Below are positions 52,514 to 60,927 of a stretch of 64,000 nucleotides of DNA, piece after piece. Positions within the stretch are counted from its first letter, which is position 1; the number at the start of each line of letters is the position of its first letter. Source of the DNA: Mesorhizobium sp. dw_380 (lineage in GTDB: Bacteria; Pseudomonadota; Alphaproteobacteria; Rhizobiales; Rhizobiaceae); NCBI RefSeq assembly GCF_018588885.1, contig NZ_JAFFIW010000002.1:186001-250000 (forward strand), written 5' to 3'. The position numbers and the translations under genes were made by a program. The notes below the pieces were generated by a model. The model ran no database searches, was not told where the DNA came from, and worked only from the letters and a program-made list of their open reading frames with translations.

Positions 52514-53350
52514 TCAATGGCTGAAGGCTGGCGACAGCGTCCAGTCCTTCTGCGCCTTGTTGACCTCGTCGCGCAGCACGTCCCAGACGCGGGCGCGGTA
52601 ATCGTTGAACGCCGCACTGGCGCGGATGTCGCCGTCGCGTGGGCGCGGCAGATCGATGTCGATGATTTCCTTCACCGCGCCCGGGCGCGCCGTCATCACC
52701 ACCACCCGGTCGGCGAGGAAGATCGCCTCGTCGATCGAATGGGTGACGAAGATGACGGTCGTCTTGATCTTGCCCCAGATCCGCAAAAGTTCGCCTTGCA
52801 GAAGCTCGCGCGTCTGCTGGTCGAGTGCCGCGAACGGCTCGTCCATCAAAAGCACTTCCGGGTTGCTGGCCAGCGCCCGCGCGATCGCCACACGCTGCTG
52901 CATGCCGCCTGAGAGCTGGTTTGGGAAACGGTCCTCGAAGCCGGCAAGGCCGAACAGCGACAACAGGTGGCGGGCCGTCGCCGTGCGCTCCGCCTTGCCG
53001 ACACCGCGCACTTCCAGCGCATATTCGATGTTGGCGAGCGCGGTGCGCCAGGGAAACAGCGCATATTGCTGGAACACATAGCCGGTCTTGGGGTCAGGCC
53101 TGGTGATGCGCCGGCCGTCGAGTTGCACATCGCCGCCTGTCGCCTGCGTCAGCCCGCCGATGATGTCGAGCAGCACCGATTTGCCCGAACCGCTGGGACC
53201 AACCAGCGTGATGAACTCGCCTTTGCGGATCGAGAGATCGACACCGTCAAGCACCGTGACGCGGTCGGTCGCCTCCCCGTCGACGGTGACGAACTGCCCC
53301 GGCTTGAGCTGAAAGGTCTTTTTGATGTCGCTGACGACGATGCGATCCAT
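52514..53350 (-). CDS. Ssu/Tau-type ABC transporter ATP-binding protein
   Basis: A 278-residue ATPase of the nitrate/sulfonate group. Walker A is GPSGSGKS, Q-loop YVFQQYALFPWRTA, signature LSGGMQQR, Walker B VLLMDEPFAALD and switch His VIFVTHSIDEA; the WRTA after the Q-loop is typical of SsuB/TauB. ATG 53350 follows GGGAGAGG. All motifs are intact. It lies 14 bp after the ferredoxin gene. Confidence 0.92.
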   Translation of the reverse strand: MDRIVVSDIKKTFQLKPGQFVTVDGEATDRVTVLDGVDLSIRKGEFITLVGPSGSGKSVLLDIIGGLTQATGGDVQLDGRRITRPDPKTGYVFQQYALFPWRTALANIEYALEVRGVGKAERTATARHLLSLFGLAGFEDRFPNQLSGGMQQRVAIARALASNPEVLLMDEPFAALDQQTRELLQGELLRIWGKIKTTVIFVTHSIDEAIFLADRVVVMTARPGAVKEIIDIDLPRPRDGDIRASAAFNDYRARVWDVLRDEVNKAQKDWTLSPAFSH

Positions 53351-53364
53351 GATCCTCTCCCCTC

Positions 53365-53691
53365 CTATTGCGCCACGCGGATGCGATGCGTGGGATCGAA
53401 CTCCGAGCCTCCGGCCTTGCCGCGCTTCCAGCCGAGCGCGCGGGCATAGCCGCCGAACAGATGGCGCTCCTCGACTTCCGCCTCGCTGATGCCGGTCGGC
53501 CCCTCGGCGAACTCGGCGACGTAAAGCGCGTCGGTCGGGCAGTAGATCTCGCACAGGAAGCAGGTCTGGCAGTCGTCCTGGCGGGCGATGACAGGCACGC
53601 CGCCCTCGGTCGCGTCGAAGACATTGGTCGGGCAGACCTTGACGCAGATGTCGCATTCGATGCAGCGCGTGGCCGAGACGATCTCGATCAT
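53365..53691 (-). CDS. Two-cluster 4Fe-4S ferredoxin (AprB-like)
   Basis: A 108-residue ferredoxin with two CxxCxxCxxxCP motifs (CIECDICVKVCP at 10-21 and CQTCFLCEIYCP), hence two 4Fe-4S clusters. Its start overlaps the stop of the flavoprotein gene (ATGA). A flavoprotein of the fumarate-reductase/APS-reductase group fused by coupling to such a ferredoxin resembles AprA/AprB, and the C-terminal tail after the clusters fits AprB more than a plain ferredoxin. Confidence 0.88.
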   Translation of the reverse strand: MIEIVSATRCIECDICVKVCPTNVFDATEGGVPVIARQDDCQTCFLCEIYCPTDALYVAEFAEGPTGISEAEVEERHLFGGYARALGWKRGKAGGSEFDPTHRIRVAQ

Positions 53692-55313
53692 GACGCCAGC
53701 TCCGCCAGCCGCTCGGGCGCGCCGGCAATGCGGAATTGGTCGACGCCGGTGATCACCAGCCGGTGCGCCAGGGCCGGGCTCTTGCCCGGCAGGTCCGTGC
53801 GGCGATGCATGCCACGGCTCTCGGTGCGACGCAGTGCTGCCGCCACGGACCAGCGCCCGGCGGCGGCGATCGACGCGGCCTCGCGCGCACGAACCCGGTC
53901 CGGCCCCTCGCCCCGCAGATGGTCGCGCACCTCGCGCCAGACGCTCTCCAGGCGCTCCCGGCTTTTCTCGAGGCCCACACCGCTGCGAAAGAAATTCCCG
54001 TCGAGCGGCGTCACCTCGTTGCGCACGGCGTCGATGACCTCGCTGGCCCCGATGTCATCGCGCGGCGACGCCGCAGGCCTTAAGCCGGCTTGGCCGAGCG
54101 GCCGCACCGTGCTGCGGAAAGCCTTGCCGCCGCGGCGCTTCGCATGGACCGAGGCGCCCTTGCCGGCCCACCAGCCGCTGGCCAGTGCCCAGGACGAATT
54201 GACGGCGCCGCCACCCGATACGGCACCGGTCATGATCTCGCGGCTGGCGGCGTCGCCGGCGACGTAGAGGCCCGGCACGCCGGTGGCGCAGTCGTCGGAG
54301 ACGATGTCGATGCCGCCGGTGCCGCGCACCGTGCCTTCGGCGCGCAGCGTGATGCGGAACAGCTCGGTGAACGGATCGATGCCGGCGCGGTCATAGGGAA
54401 CGAAACAGTTCGGCTGGCCCTGGCGCAGCCAGCCCTGCAGCGTCGGCTCGGCCTGGTCGAGCCGCGCATAGACCGGACCTTCGATCAACGCGCGCGCCAC
54501 TTCTTCCTCGCGGACGCCAATGCCGTTGCGCAACGGCTCACCGGTCGGCCCGAGGATCGGTGAGCCGTCCTCGCGATGGAACGAGGCCCAGCGGAACGGC
54601 AGCCCCTTGTTCAGTGAGGAGCCGTATGGCGCCAGCGTGTACTTGCCGGTGAATTCCATGCCCGACAGGCTGGCCCCGGCCTCCGCCGCCATCAGATAGC
54701 CGTCCCCGGTCAGCCCGGTCCCGCCGAGGATGCGCTCCCGGAAAGCGCAGCCGCCGGTCGCCAGCACCACGGCCCGGGCATCGACACGCCAGTCATGGCC
54801 CGCCTGCCGGGCGGCACCGGCGGCGCCGACGATGGCGTCGCCGTCCGACAGAAGTTCGAGTGCCGGATGATGGTCGAGCACGGTGACGCCGGCCATGAGC
54901 ACGCGGCGGCGCATGAAGCGCATATAGTCGGGACCACGCAGATTGGCGATGTAGAGCCGACCGTCATCCTCGCTCGGGAAGGGATAACCCCATTCCGAAA
55001 GTTTCAGCAAGTTGCGGTAGGCGGTGTCGACGCAGCGCAGCATCCAGCGCGGGTCAGCGAGTTCGCCGGTGCGCTGCCAGCGCCGCTCGACGACGGCATG
55101 CCTGTTGTCGCCCGGCGGCACGCACCAGGTGCCGGTGTTCGAAGGCGCGGTGGCGCCGCTGGTGCCGAGATAACCCTTGTCGGCCAGAACCACCTTGGCA
55201 CCGCTTTCGGCCGCGGCAACAGCCGCCCAGGCGGCCGACGGGCCACCGCCCAGCACCAGCACATCGGCCTGAAGGTGCAAGCTGTCGGATGAGGATCGCT
55301 GGAACTTGGGCAT
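53688..55313 (-). CDS. FAD-dependent oxidoreductase (fumarate reductase/AprA-like)
   Basis: A 541-residue flavoprotein. The FAD dinucleotide fold is at the N-terminus (ADVLVLGGGPSAAWAAVAAAESGAK split by the Gly motif), then ADKGYLGTSGATAPSNTG, VVLATGGCAFR, and the second FAD contact GLYVAGDAA. It resembles adenylylsulfate reductase alpha and L-aspartate oxidase but is shorter than AprA. It is coupled to the ferredoxin and lies in an operon with a sulfonate-type importer, so a role in oxidising or reducing an imported sulfur or nitrogen compound is inferred. Confidence 0.85.
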   Translation of the reverse strand: MPKFQRSSSDSLHLQADVLVLGGGPSAAWAAVAAAESGAKVVLADKGYLGTSGATAPSNTGTWCVPPGDNRHAVVERRWQRTGELADPRWMLRCVDTAYRNLLKLSEWGYPFPSEDDGRLYIANLRGPDYMRFMRRRVLMAGVTVLDHHPALELLSDGDAIVGAAGAARQAGHDWRVDARAVVLATGGCAFRERILGGTGLTGDGYLMAAEAGASLSGMEFTGKYTLAPYGSSLNKGLPFRWASFHREDGSPILGPTGEPLRNGIGVREEEVARALIEGPVYARLDQAEPTLQGWLRQGQPNCFVPYDRAGIDPFTELFRITLRAEGTVRGTGGIDIVSDDCATGVPGLYVAGDAASREIMTGAVSGGGAVNSSWALASGWWAGKGASVHAKRRGGKAFRSTVRPLGQAGLRPAASPRDDIGASEVIDAVRNEVTPLDGNFFRSGVGLEKSRERLESVWREVRDHLRGEGPDRVRAREAASIAAAGRWSVAAALRRTESRGMHRRTDLPGKSPALAHRLVITGVDQFRIAGAPERLAELAS

Positions 55314-55349
55314 GGAGACTCGGTGTGAATGCGCTGCAGGGCGACGGCG

Positions 55350-55946
55350 CTATGCGGCGCGGGCGGCGCTTGCGAACCACACCGGTTCATTGCCGGCGCT
55401 CCATTTGATGTTGCAGCCGATCGACGGCACTTGGCTTGCGGCGGGCCGGCCGCCCTCCAGCACCGTATCGACCGCCGCGCGCAGATCGGCGCCGGTCACC
55501 GGTTTGCCATTGCCCGGCCGCGCATCGTCGAACTGGCCGTGATAGGCGAGGCGCCGATCGGCGCCGAACAGGAAAAAGTCTGGCGTGCAGGCCGCGCCAT
55601 AGGCCTTCGCCGTCCGCTGCGAGGCGTCCTTGAGATAAGAGAAGGAGTAGCCGAATTTCTCCACCTCCTCGCCGATGCGGGCGAGCGTCTCTTCCGGATG
55701 CGCCTTATGGTCGTTGGCGTTGATCGCCACCACCTGCAGCCCCTTGGCTGCATAGTCGCGAGCGAAGGCGGCAAGCTCATCGCGGATCAGCATGACGAAC
55801 GGACAGCGATTGGAAATGAAGGCGACAAGCAAGGCCGGCCTGGCATCGAAATCGGCGAGCCGGTGCAGCACGCCATGCGCGTCGGGCAACAGGAAATCCG
55901 CCGCTTTGGTGCCAAGCTCGATCGGATTGGATTCTGTCTTCGGCAT
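55350..55946 (-). CDS. Thioredoxin-fold protein (AhpC/TSA redoxin family)
   Basis: A 198-residue peroxiredoxin-like protein. It opens LGTKAADFLLPDAHGVLHRL and has a single active-site-type cysteine in FISNRCPFV (Cys48), with CPF instead of the thioredoxin CxxC. The tail contains other cysteines (AACTPDFF, IGCNIK). No signal peptide is seen. ATG 55946 follows GGGGAG. It is the first gene of the operon with the flavoprotein, ferredoxin and importer genes, and a promoter-like sequence lies upstream. Confidence 0.85.
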   Translation of the reverse strand: MPKTESNPIELGTKAADFLLPDAHGVLHRLADFDARPALLVAFISNRCPFVMLIRDELAAFARDYAAKGLQVVAINANDHKAHPEETLARIGEEVEKFGYSFSYLKDASQRTAKAYGAACTPDFFLFGADRRLAYHGQFDDARPGNGKPVTGADLRAAVDTVLEGGRPAASQVPSIGCNIKWSAGNEPVWFASAARAA

Positions 55947-56030
55947 CGATACGCTCCCCTTGCAGCCGGTTCTCACAGGCCAGGCCGCAAGCATTTCAAA
56001 CGCTCGCAGTTAGTCTATGAATTTAGTAGA

Positions 56031-56061
56031 ATTATAGGCTGGAGAGCGCGTTCACGGTCAA
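56031..56061 (-). promoter_or_regulatory. Candidate sigma-70-type promoter of the flavoprotein/importer operon
   Basis: On the minus strand TTGACC (56056-56061) is followed after 19 bp by a perfect TATAAT (56031-56036), 85 bp upstream of the ATG at 55946. The spacer is slightly long. The 261-bp gap (55947-56207) contains no gene. Confidence 0.5.
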
Positions 56062-56207
56062 CCGGTCGGCTTAGAATATCGTGCCAATGTTTCGAGCCGA
56101 GCCGGCAAGTTTGTTCGAGCAGGAGCAAATCCGGAGAAATCATGGGGCTGTGACTTGGCGGGCGCTGCCGCTCCGCCGGCAACAATGTTGCTCCCCCCGG
56201 CCGTGGC

Positions 56208-56669
56208 CTAGAGATGGCGAGGCTCTGCGATGACTGGCTGAATGCCGATGATCGCCCGGCCATCTGCCCCAATGCCGATCGCGATCCTGTCACCAGTCGC
56301 AATGCTGGAAATATCGCACACCACCAGCGGCATGCGGATGTCGTAGAGAAACTCGGCAACGATGGCGCCGACCGCCAGGATCGGATCCGGCCGCTGCAGA
56401 AGAATGCCGGCCGGCGCCGTGCCCCGGCGGATCGCTTCGGCCAGGACCGAGGATGACGACGAGGATCCGCGCCCGCTCGGCATCACCAGGATCTTGCCGA
56501 TGACATTCTGGCCGAGGCCCGGATGCGAGTGGTCGATAATGTCCCCGGTCTCCGGATCGATCCCGCCCCAGAAGCTGAGCGGTTGCGAAAACACCAGCGC
56601 CAGTCCTTCGGCCTCACCGGCCAGCTGGAAGGTGCCTGTTCTTTCAAAGGTTTCCATCGATCGCGTCAT
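56208..56669 (-). CDS. Aconitase X swivel-domain subunit (DUF126)
   Basis: A 153-residue small subunit of aconitase X. Landmarks are LSFWGGIDPETGDIIDHSHPGLGQNVIGK (split by the turn), LVMPSGRGSSSSSSVLAEAI and the final VVCDISSIATGDRI, which form the phosphate/substrate-binding swivel domain. The ATG at 56669 overlaps the stop of the large subunit (ATGA). With the large subunit it would dehydrate a hydroxy acid. In bacteria the characterised activity of this two-subunit form is cis-3-hydroxy-L-proline dehydratase. Confidence 0.9.
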   Translation of the reverse strand: MTRSMETFERTGTFQLAGEAEGLALVFSQPLSFWGGIDPETGDIIDHSHPGLGQNVIGKILVMPSGRGSSSSSSVLAEAIRRGTAPAGILLQRPDPILAVGAIVAEFLYDIRMPLVVCDISSIATGDRIAIGIGADGRAIIGIQPVIAEPRHL

Positions 56670-57916
56670 GTGCCGCTTCGCAGGACATGCCCGACTGCTG
56701 CGGAGCGGATGCAATCCCTCATCTCGGCGAAGGCGACGGTCACGCCGATATTGCCCGGCGCATAATGCGCCCATTTGCCGGAGTTGGTCATCACCACGCC
56801 GTCGAGGCGCTTGAGGATGGAGGTGACGTAGGTGCAGGTGTCGGCGACCGGGATCAGGCCGAAGGCTTCCATGCCATCAAGCGCGCCCTCCTCCTGCAAT
56901 CGTGCCAGCGTGGCGCGCCCGGTGTTGACATAGATCGGGATGCCCCTGCCTGGTGCTGCCTCGCGCAGAAGCGGCAGCAGGCGCATCCACTCCTCATGCG
57001 AGAAGTGTGGCGTGCCGAGCGACACGGCCGCCAAAGGTGCGCCGTCAGGCACGCCAGACAGCCTTGCCAGCGCATGATCGATATCGGAACGGCTGATGCG
57101 GATCGTCTCTTCCGGCGCCATGCCTTGAAACGCCTGGTCGAGCGTTCCAGCCTCCGGCGTGATACCGACCGCATGGAACAACGCCACCGCGCCGGCTGTC
57201 GCAGCCGCCGCCCCCAGCGCCTTCAGTTGATCCTCGTCGCGCGGCTGCGGCAGACCTGCAATGACAGGAATGCGGTCGCTGCTGGCTTGCCCGATGATCA
57301 GCCCGACACCGACGAACAGGCTGTCGCTCGGCTCCGGGTCGGGAACGTCCAATTCAAACAAGATCCGGCCACGCCGGTTTTCGCTGAGATGCAGGCCCCA
57401 GGCCGGCGCGCGTCCGGTCATGGCGCAGCACAGATCGATGAAATCGCCATAGCGGTTGGTGCGCGCGCCGATCACCGAATTGGCGAAGACGATGGCGTTG
57501 GATTCGCCCCAGGCGATCTGCTGGCCGGATTCAGGCCGGAACCGCGTCTGATAGGGCGCGCAGGTGAAGGTCGCCTGGCAGCCAAGCTCCAGATGCGCCT
57601 TCATCAGCCGCCGCGCCGGCACTTCCTCCGCTGCCGGCATCTTCACCATGCCGGGATGGATCAGGTCGAACGACCCGACATTCAGCGTCGTCTGGACCTG
57701 GACGCGGCCGCCGCCCTCGACCAGCCGTTCGACGAAATCGAGCCCCGCCTTGCCATGATAGAGGCAACCGTCGATATGAGCGCCTGATATGTCGAGCAGA
57801 CTGCGCGCGCCGATGGCTTTGGAGAACGCGACCAGGATCTTCATCGCGGCGGCCGCGGATGGGCCTTGCTCGCCGTCGAGCATGGACTTGTCCTGTGCGG
57901 TCAATTCCAGCGTCAT
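56666..57916 (-). CDS. Aconitase X catalytic subunit (DUF521), probable cis-3-hydroxy-L-proline dehydratase large subunit
   Basis: A 416-residue large subunit. It shows ISGAHIDGCLYHGKAGLDF, TTLNVGSFDLIHPGMVKMP, TFTCAPYQTRFRPESGQQIAWGESNAIVFANSVIGARTNR (in pieces) and CTYVTSILKRLDGVVMTNSGKWAHYAPG; the cysteines would hold the iron-sulfur cluster. Bacterial two-subunit enzymes dehydrate cis-3-hydroxyproline to a pyrroline carboxylate. An ornithine-cyclodeaminase-family gene, whose relatives can reduce such products, occurs at 32509 but is far away. A long palindromic repeat lies just upstream. Confidence 0.88.
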   Translation of the reverse strand: MTLELTAQDKSMLDGEQGPSAAAAMKILVAFSKAIGARSLLDISGAHIDGCLYHGKAGLDFVERLVEGGGRVQVQTTLNVGSFDLIHPGMVKMPAAEEVPARRLMKAHLELGCQATFTCAPYQTRFRPESGQQIAWGESNAIVFANSVIGARTNRYGDFIDLCCAMTGRAPAWGLHLSENRRGRILFELDVPDPEPSDSLFVGVGLIIGQASSDRIPVIAGLPQPRDEDQLKALGAAAATAGAVALFHAVGITPEAGTLDQAFQGMAPEETIRISRSDIDHALARLSGVPDGAPLAAVSLGTPHFSHEEWMRLLPLLREAAPGRGIPIYVNTGRATLARLQEEGALDGMEAFGLIPVADTCTYVTSILKRLDGVVMTNSGKWAHYAPGNIGVTVAFAEMRDCIRSAAVGHVLRSGT

Positions 57917-57957
57917 CAGTATTCCAGCCGCTTACTTCGATCGCATGGCGGGACAGC

Positions 57958-58110
57958 CCCCCTCTGCCCTGCCGGGCATCTCCCCCGCAAGGGGGGAGAT
58001 TGGCCGTCATTTCTGCTTTCGCAAATTTTCAACGTTGCAGGAAGAGCTGCGGCGCTTACGCTGCTGATCTCCCCCCTTGCGGGGGAGATGCCCGGCAGGG
58101 CAGAGGGGGG
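57958..58110. repeat. Long perfect inverted repeat (44-bp arms)
   Basis: Positions 57958-58001 and 58067-58110 are exact reverse complements over 44 bp, separated by 65 bp. Each arm contains CTCCCCC/GGGGGAG hairpins and a TGCCCTGCCGGGCA palindrome, related to the boxes at 10209-10516. It fills the 226-bp gap between the aconitase X genes and the Pot-type importer genes and probably ends the upstream message. Confidence 0.9.
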
Positions 58111-58142
58111 TGTGACGGAGCGCCAACCTCCCCAGTTGGACC

Positions 58143-59209
58143 CTACCCCGCCGCGATCAACACCGTGCTTTCCGGCGACCAGCGCAGCACGACATCCTGA
58201 CCTTCCGCCAGCCTGTCGGCACCGGTATTCTGCACGATCACCTTCAACGTCTGGCCAGCGCGCTCGACGAAATAGGTGCTGTTGTTGCCGGCGAAGATGC
58301 GCTTCGACACTTGCCCCCGCAGCATGTTCGCATTGGCGGCATCCGGAGCTCCGCCATCGATGGCAATCCGAATGCGCTCTGGGCGCACGGCGCAACTCGC
58401 CTTGGCGCCGGCGGCAAGCGTGGCGCCCGCGCCGGCAGCGATCGCCGTGCCGTCCGGCAGCCGGATGCCATTGCCGGTCGAGTCGCCGCGAAAGATATTG
58501 GCGTCACCGAGGAAGGTGGCGGCGAATTCGCTCTTTGGGCGATCGTATATCTCCTCTGGCGGCCCCTCTTGCACCAGCCTGCCGTCGCGCAAGATGCCGA
58601 TGCGGTCGCTCATCGTCAGCGCTTCTTCCTGGTCGTGGGTGACGAAGATGGTGGTGATGCCGATCTCGCGCTGGATGCGTTTCAGTTCGATCTGCATGTC
58701 GACGCGCAGCGCCTTGTCGAGCGCGCCGAGCGGCTCGTCGAGCAACAGCACGCGCGGCTTGGTGACGATCGCCCGCGCCAGCGCCACCCGCTGGCGCTGG
58801 CGCCAGAGAGCTGGTGCGGCCGGCGGCCACCGAGCGTCCCGAGCTGCACGAGATCGAGGGCCCGCTGCACCTCGGCGGCAATCACCGCCTTGGCCTCGCC
58901 GCGCACCGACAAGCCGAAGGCGACATTATCGGCGACGCTCATATTGGGAAACAGCGCATAATTCTGGAACACCATGCCGATGCGCCGCTTTTCGACCGGC
59001 ACGCGTTCCACACTTTCGCCGCCGATGGAAATACGGCCGCTGTCAGGGAAATCGAAACCGGCGATCTGGCGCAGCAGCGTGGTCTTGCCGCTGCCGGAGG
59101 GCCCAAGCAGCGCGTAGAAACCGCCATCGGCGAAATCGATGGAGACGTCGTCCAGCGCCTTGTGCGCGCCAAAGCTGCGCGACACGTTTGATACCTGCAC
59201 GCCGGCCAT
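58143..59209 (-). pseudogene. Pot/spermidine-type ABC transporter ATP-binding protein, frameshifted in the signature motif
   Basis: The first 136 codons from ATG 59209 encode a normal PotA-type N-terminus (MAGVQVSNVSRSF, Walker A GPSGSGKTT at 36-44, GMVFQNYALFPNM, then RRPHQLSG). At about 58800-58803 one base is missing from the expected GGC-CAG, and the frame changes. The rest ([40 protein letters not shown] domain) continues in another frame to 58143. The result is either a pseudogene, a sequencing error, or a recent mutation, because both halves are otherwise intact. The ATG overlaps the upstream permease stop (TAATG). Confidence 0.85.
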
Positions 59210-59997
59210 TATTTCTCTCCGCCGAATTTGAAGAAGCGCGCCGTGAGCAGCATCAGCGCCATGGACACGACAATGATGATGGTCGAGACCGCATTGATCT
59301 CGGGCGTGAACCCCTTGCGGATCGCGGCGTAGATCTCGACCGGCAGCGTCGTCTGCCCAGGCGTCGACAGGAAGTAGGAGACCACGAACTGGTCGAACGA
59401 CACCGCGAAGGCGAACAGCCCGCCGGCAATGACGCCCGGCATGATCCAGGGCAGCGCCACGCGGTTCGTCACCTGCCACTGGTTGGCCCCGAGCGAGCGC
59501 GCCGCCTCTTCCAGTTCCGGGGCGAAGGTCTGCAGCCGCGCCGAGACGACGACGATGACATAGGGCAGCGCCAGCGCGACATGGCCGAGCAGGATGGCGA
59601 ACAGGCCGCGTCCGATGCCGACGCCGAAGAAGAAGATCAGCATCGCGGTGCCGGTGATCAGCCACGGAATGGCGATCGGCGGAAACAGCAGCGCCTGCAG
59701 CAATTTCTTGCCGCGGAATTCGTACCGATAAAGCGCCAGTGAAGCCGCCGAGCCGAGCACTACGCTGACGATGGTGGTGATGACGGCGATCTCGAGGCTG
59801 TTCCAGGTGGCCGAGATCAGCTGGTCGTTCTGCCACAGCGAGGCATACCATTCGGTCGTCCATTCGAAAGGCAATTGGTAGAAGGGCGAGGCGTTGAACG
59901 ACATCAGCGCCATGATGATGATGGGCAGATAGAGGAAGGCGAGCAGCAGCCCGACATAGAGGCGGCCAAGTCCTTCCAGGATACGCGTCGTCATCAT
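59209..59997 (-). CDS. Pot-type ABC transporter permease (PotC family)
   Basis: A 262-residue permease with six helices. The opening LYVGLLLAFLYLPIIIMALMSFN is typical of PotC/YdcV and the coupling loop is ELEEAARSLGANQWQVTNRV. ATG 59997 overlaps the stop of the partner permease. It is coupled to the frameshifted ATPase gene downstream. Confidence 0.9.
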   Translation of the reverse strand: MMTTRILEGLGRLYVGLLLAFLYLPIIIMALMSFNASPFYQLPFEWTTEWYASLWQNDQLISATWNSLEIAVITTIVSVVLGSAASLALYRYEFRGKKLLQALLFPPIAIPWLITGTAMLIFFFGVGIGRGLFAILLGHVALALPYVIVVVSARLQTFAPELEEAARSLGANQWQVTNRVALPWIMPGVIAGGLFAFAVSFDQFVVSYFLSTPGQTTLPVEIYAAIRKGFTPEINAVSTIIIVVSMALMLLTARFFKFGGEK

Positions 59998-60860
59998 CAC
60001 GCAGCCCTCTTCAGCACCGGCGAAGCAATCGCCAGGATGACCAGCACGACGGCCAGCAGGATGAAGGAGAGCGCTGCGCCCAGCGGCCAGTTGAAGACGG
60101 CGACGAACTGGTCCTCGATGATGGTGCCGTAGAAGGTGCCGGTGCGGCCGCCGAGGATGCGCGGCTCCATGAACGAGCCGACGACCGGCACGAAGATGAG
60201 TGCGGCGCCTGCCACCAGTCCCGGCATCGACAGCGGGATGATCACCCGCTTCAGCACCTGCAGCCGCGAGGCGCCGAGCGAGCGCCCGGCCTCGATAAGC
60301 GAGTCGTCGATGGCCTGCAGGGTGAGATAACAGGTCAGCACCATATAGGGCACGTAGGAGTGCACCAGCCCGATGATGACGGCTGGATAGGAATACATGA
60401 GATCGATGTTGATCTTGAACGGCAGCACCGCATTGAGCGCCGTGTCGAGGATGCCGCCCTCGCGCAAAACCATCGCCCAGGAAAAGATGCGCACCAGCCC
60501 GTTCGACCAGAACGGCAGGATGACGAGCAGGAAGATCGCCTCGCGGCTGCGGCCCTTCAGCACCTTGGCCAGCACATAGGCCGCGGGATAGCCGATGACG
60601 ATGCACCACAACGTCACTTCGAGGCCGAGGCGCAGCGAGGCGAGCAGCAGTGTTAGATAAAGGCTCTGCGAGAAGAAGGCGGCATAGTTGCCAAGCGTGA
60701 ACGCCCACGGTTTCCCCGACAGCGGCAGCTCGGTCATGAACGAGAAGAAGACCATGGCCGAGAGCGGCAGGAAGATCGCTACCGTCAGCCAGAGATAGGC
60801 CGGCGCCAGCAGCGGCAGCGCCGATTTCAGCCCGCTGCGCGACGCAGTCTGCGCTGCCAT
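59997..60860 (-). CDS. Pot-type ABC transporter permease (PotB family)
   Basis: A 287-residue permease of the PotB/YdcU type with a short basic N-terminus, six helices and the coupling loop LIEAGRSLGASRLQVLKRV. The periplasmic segment SFMTELPLSGKPWAFTLGNY between helices 1 and 2 is usual for the family. It follows the binding-protein gene after a stem-loop. Confidence 0.9.
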   Translation of the reverse strand: MAAQTASRSGLKSALPLLAPAYLWLTVAIFLPLSAMVFFSFMTELPLSGKPWAFTLGNYAAFFSQSLYLTLLLASLRLGLEVTLWCIVIGYPAAYVLAKVLKGRSREAIFLLVILPFWSNGLVRIFSWAMVLREGGILDTALNAVLPFKINIDLMYSYPAVIIGLVHSYVPYMVLTCYLTLQAIDDSLIEAGRSLGASRLQVLKRVIIPLSMPGLVAGAALIFVPVVGSFMEPRILGGRTGTFYGTIIEDQFVAVFNWPLGAALSFILLAVVLVILAIASPVLKRAA

Positions 60861-60888
60861 GAGAACCCTTCTCCCCAGGATTGAAGGG

Positions 60889-60913
60889 CCAGCCGGCGCG
60901 AGCCGCCGGCTGG
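60889..60913 (-). promoter_or_regulatory. Intercistronic stem-loop after the Pot-type binding-protein gene
   Basis: CCAGCCGGC (60889-60897) and GCCGGCTGG (60905-60913) form a perfect 9-bp stem with a 7-nt loop, 14 bp past the binding-protein stop and before the permease gene, in the same position as the other stem-loops in this window. Confidence 0.65.
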
Positions 60914-60927
60914 TCCGGACGTGAACT

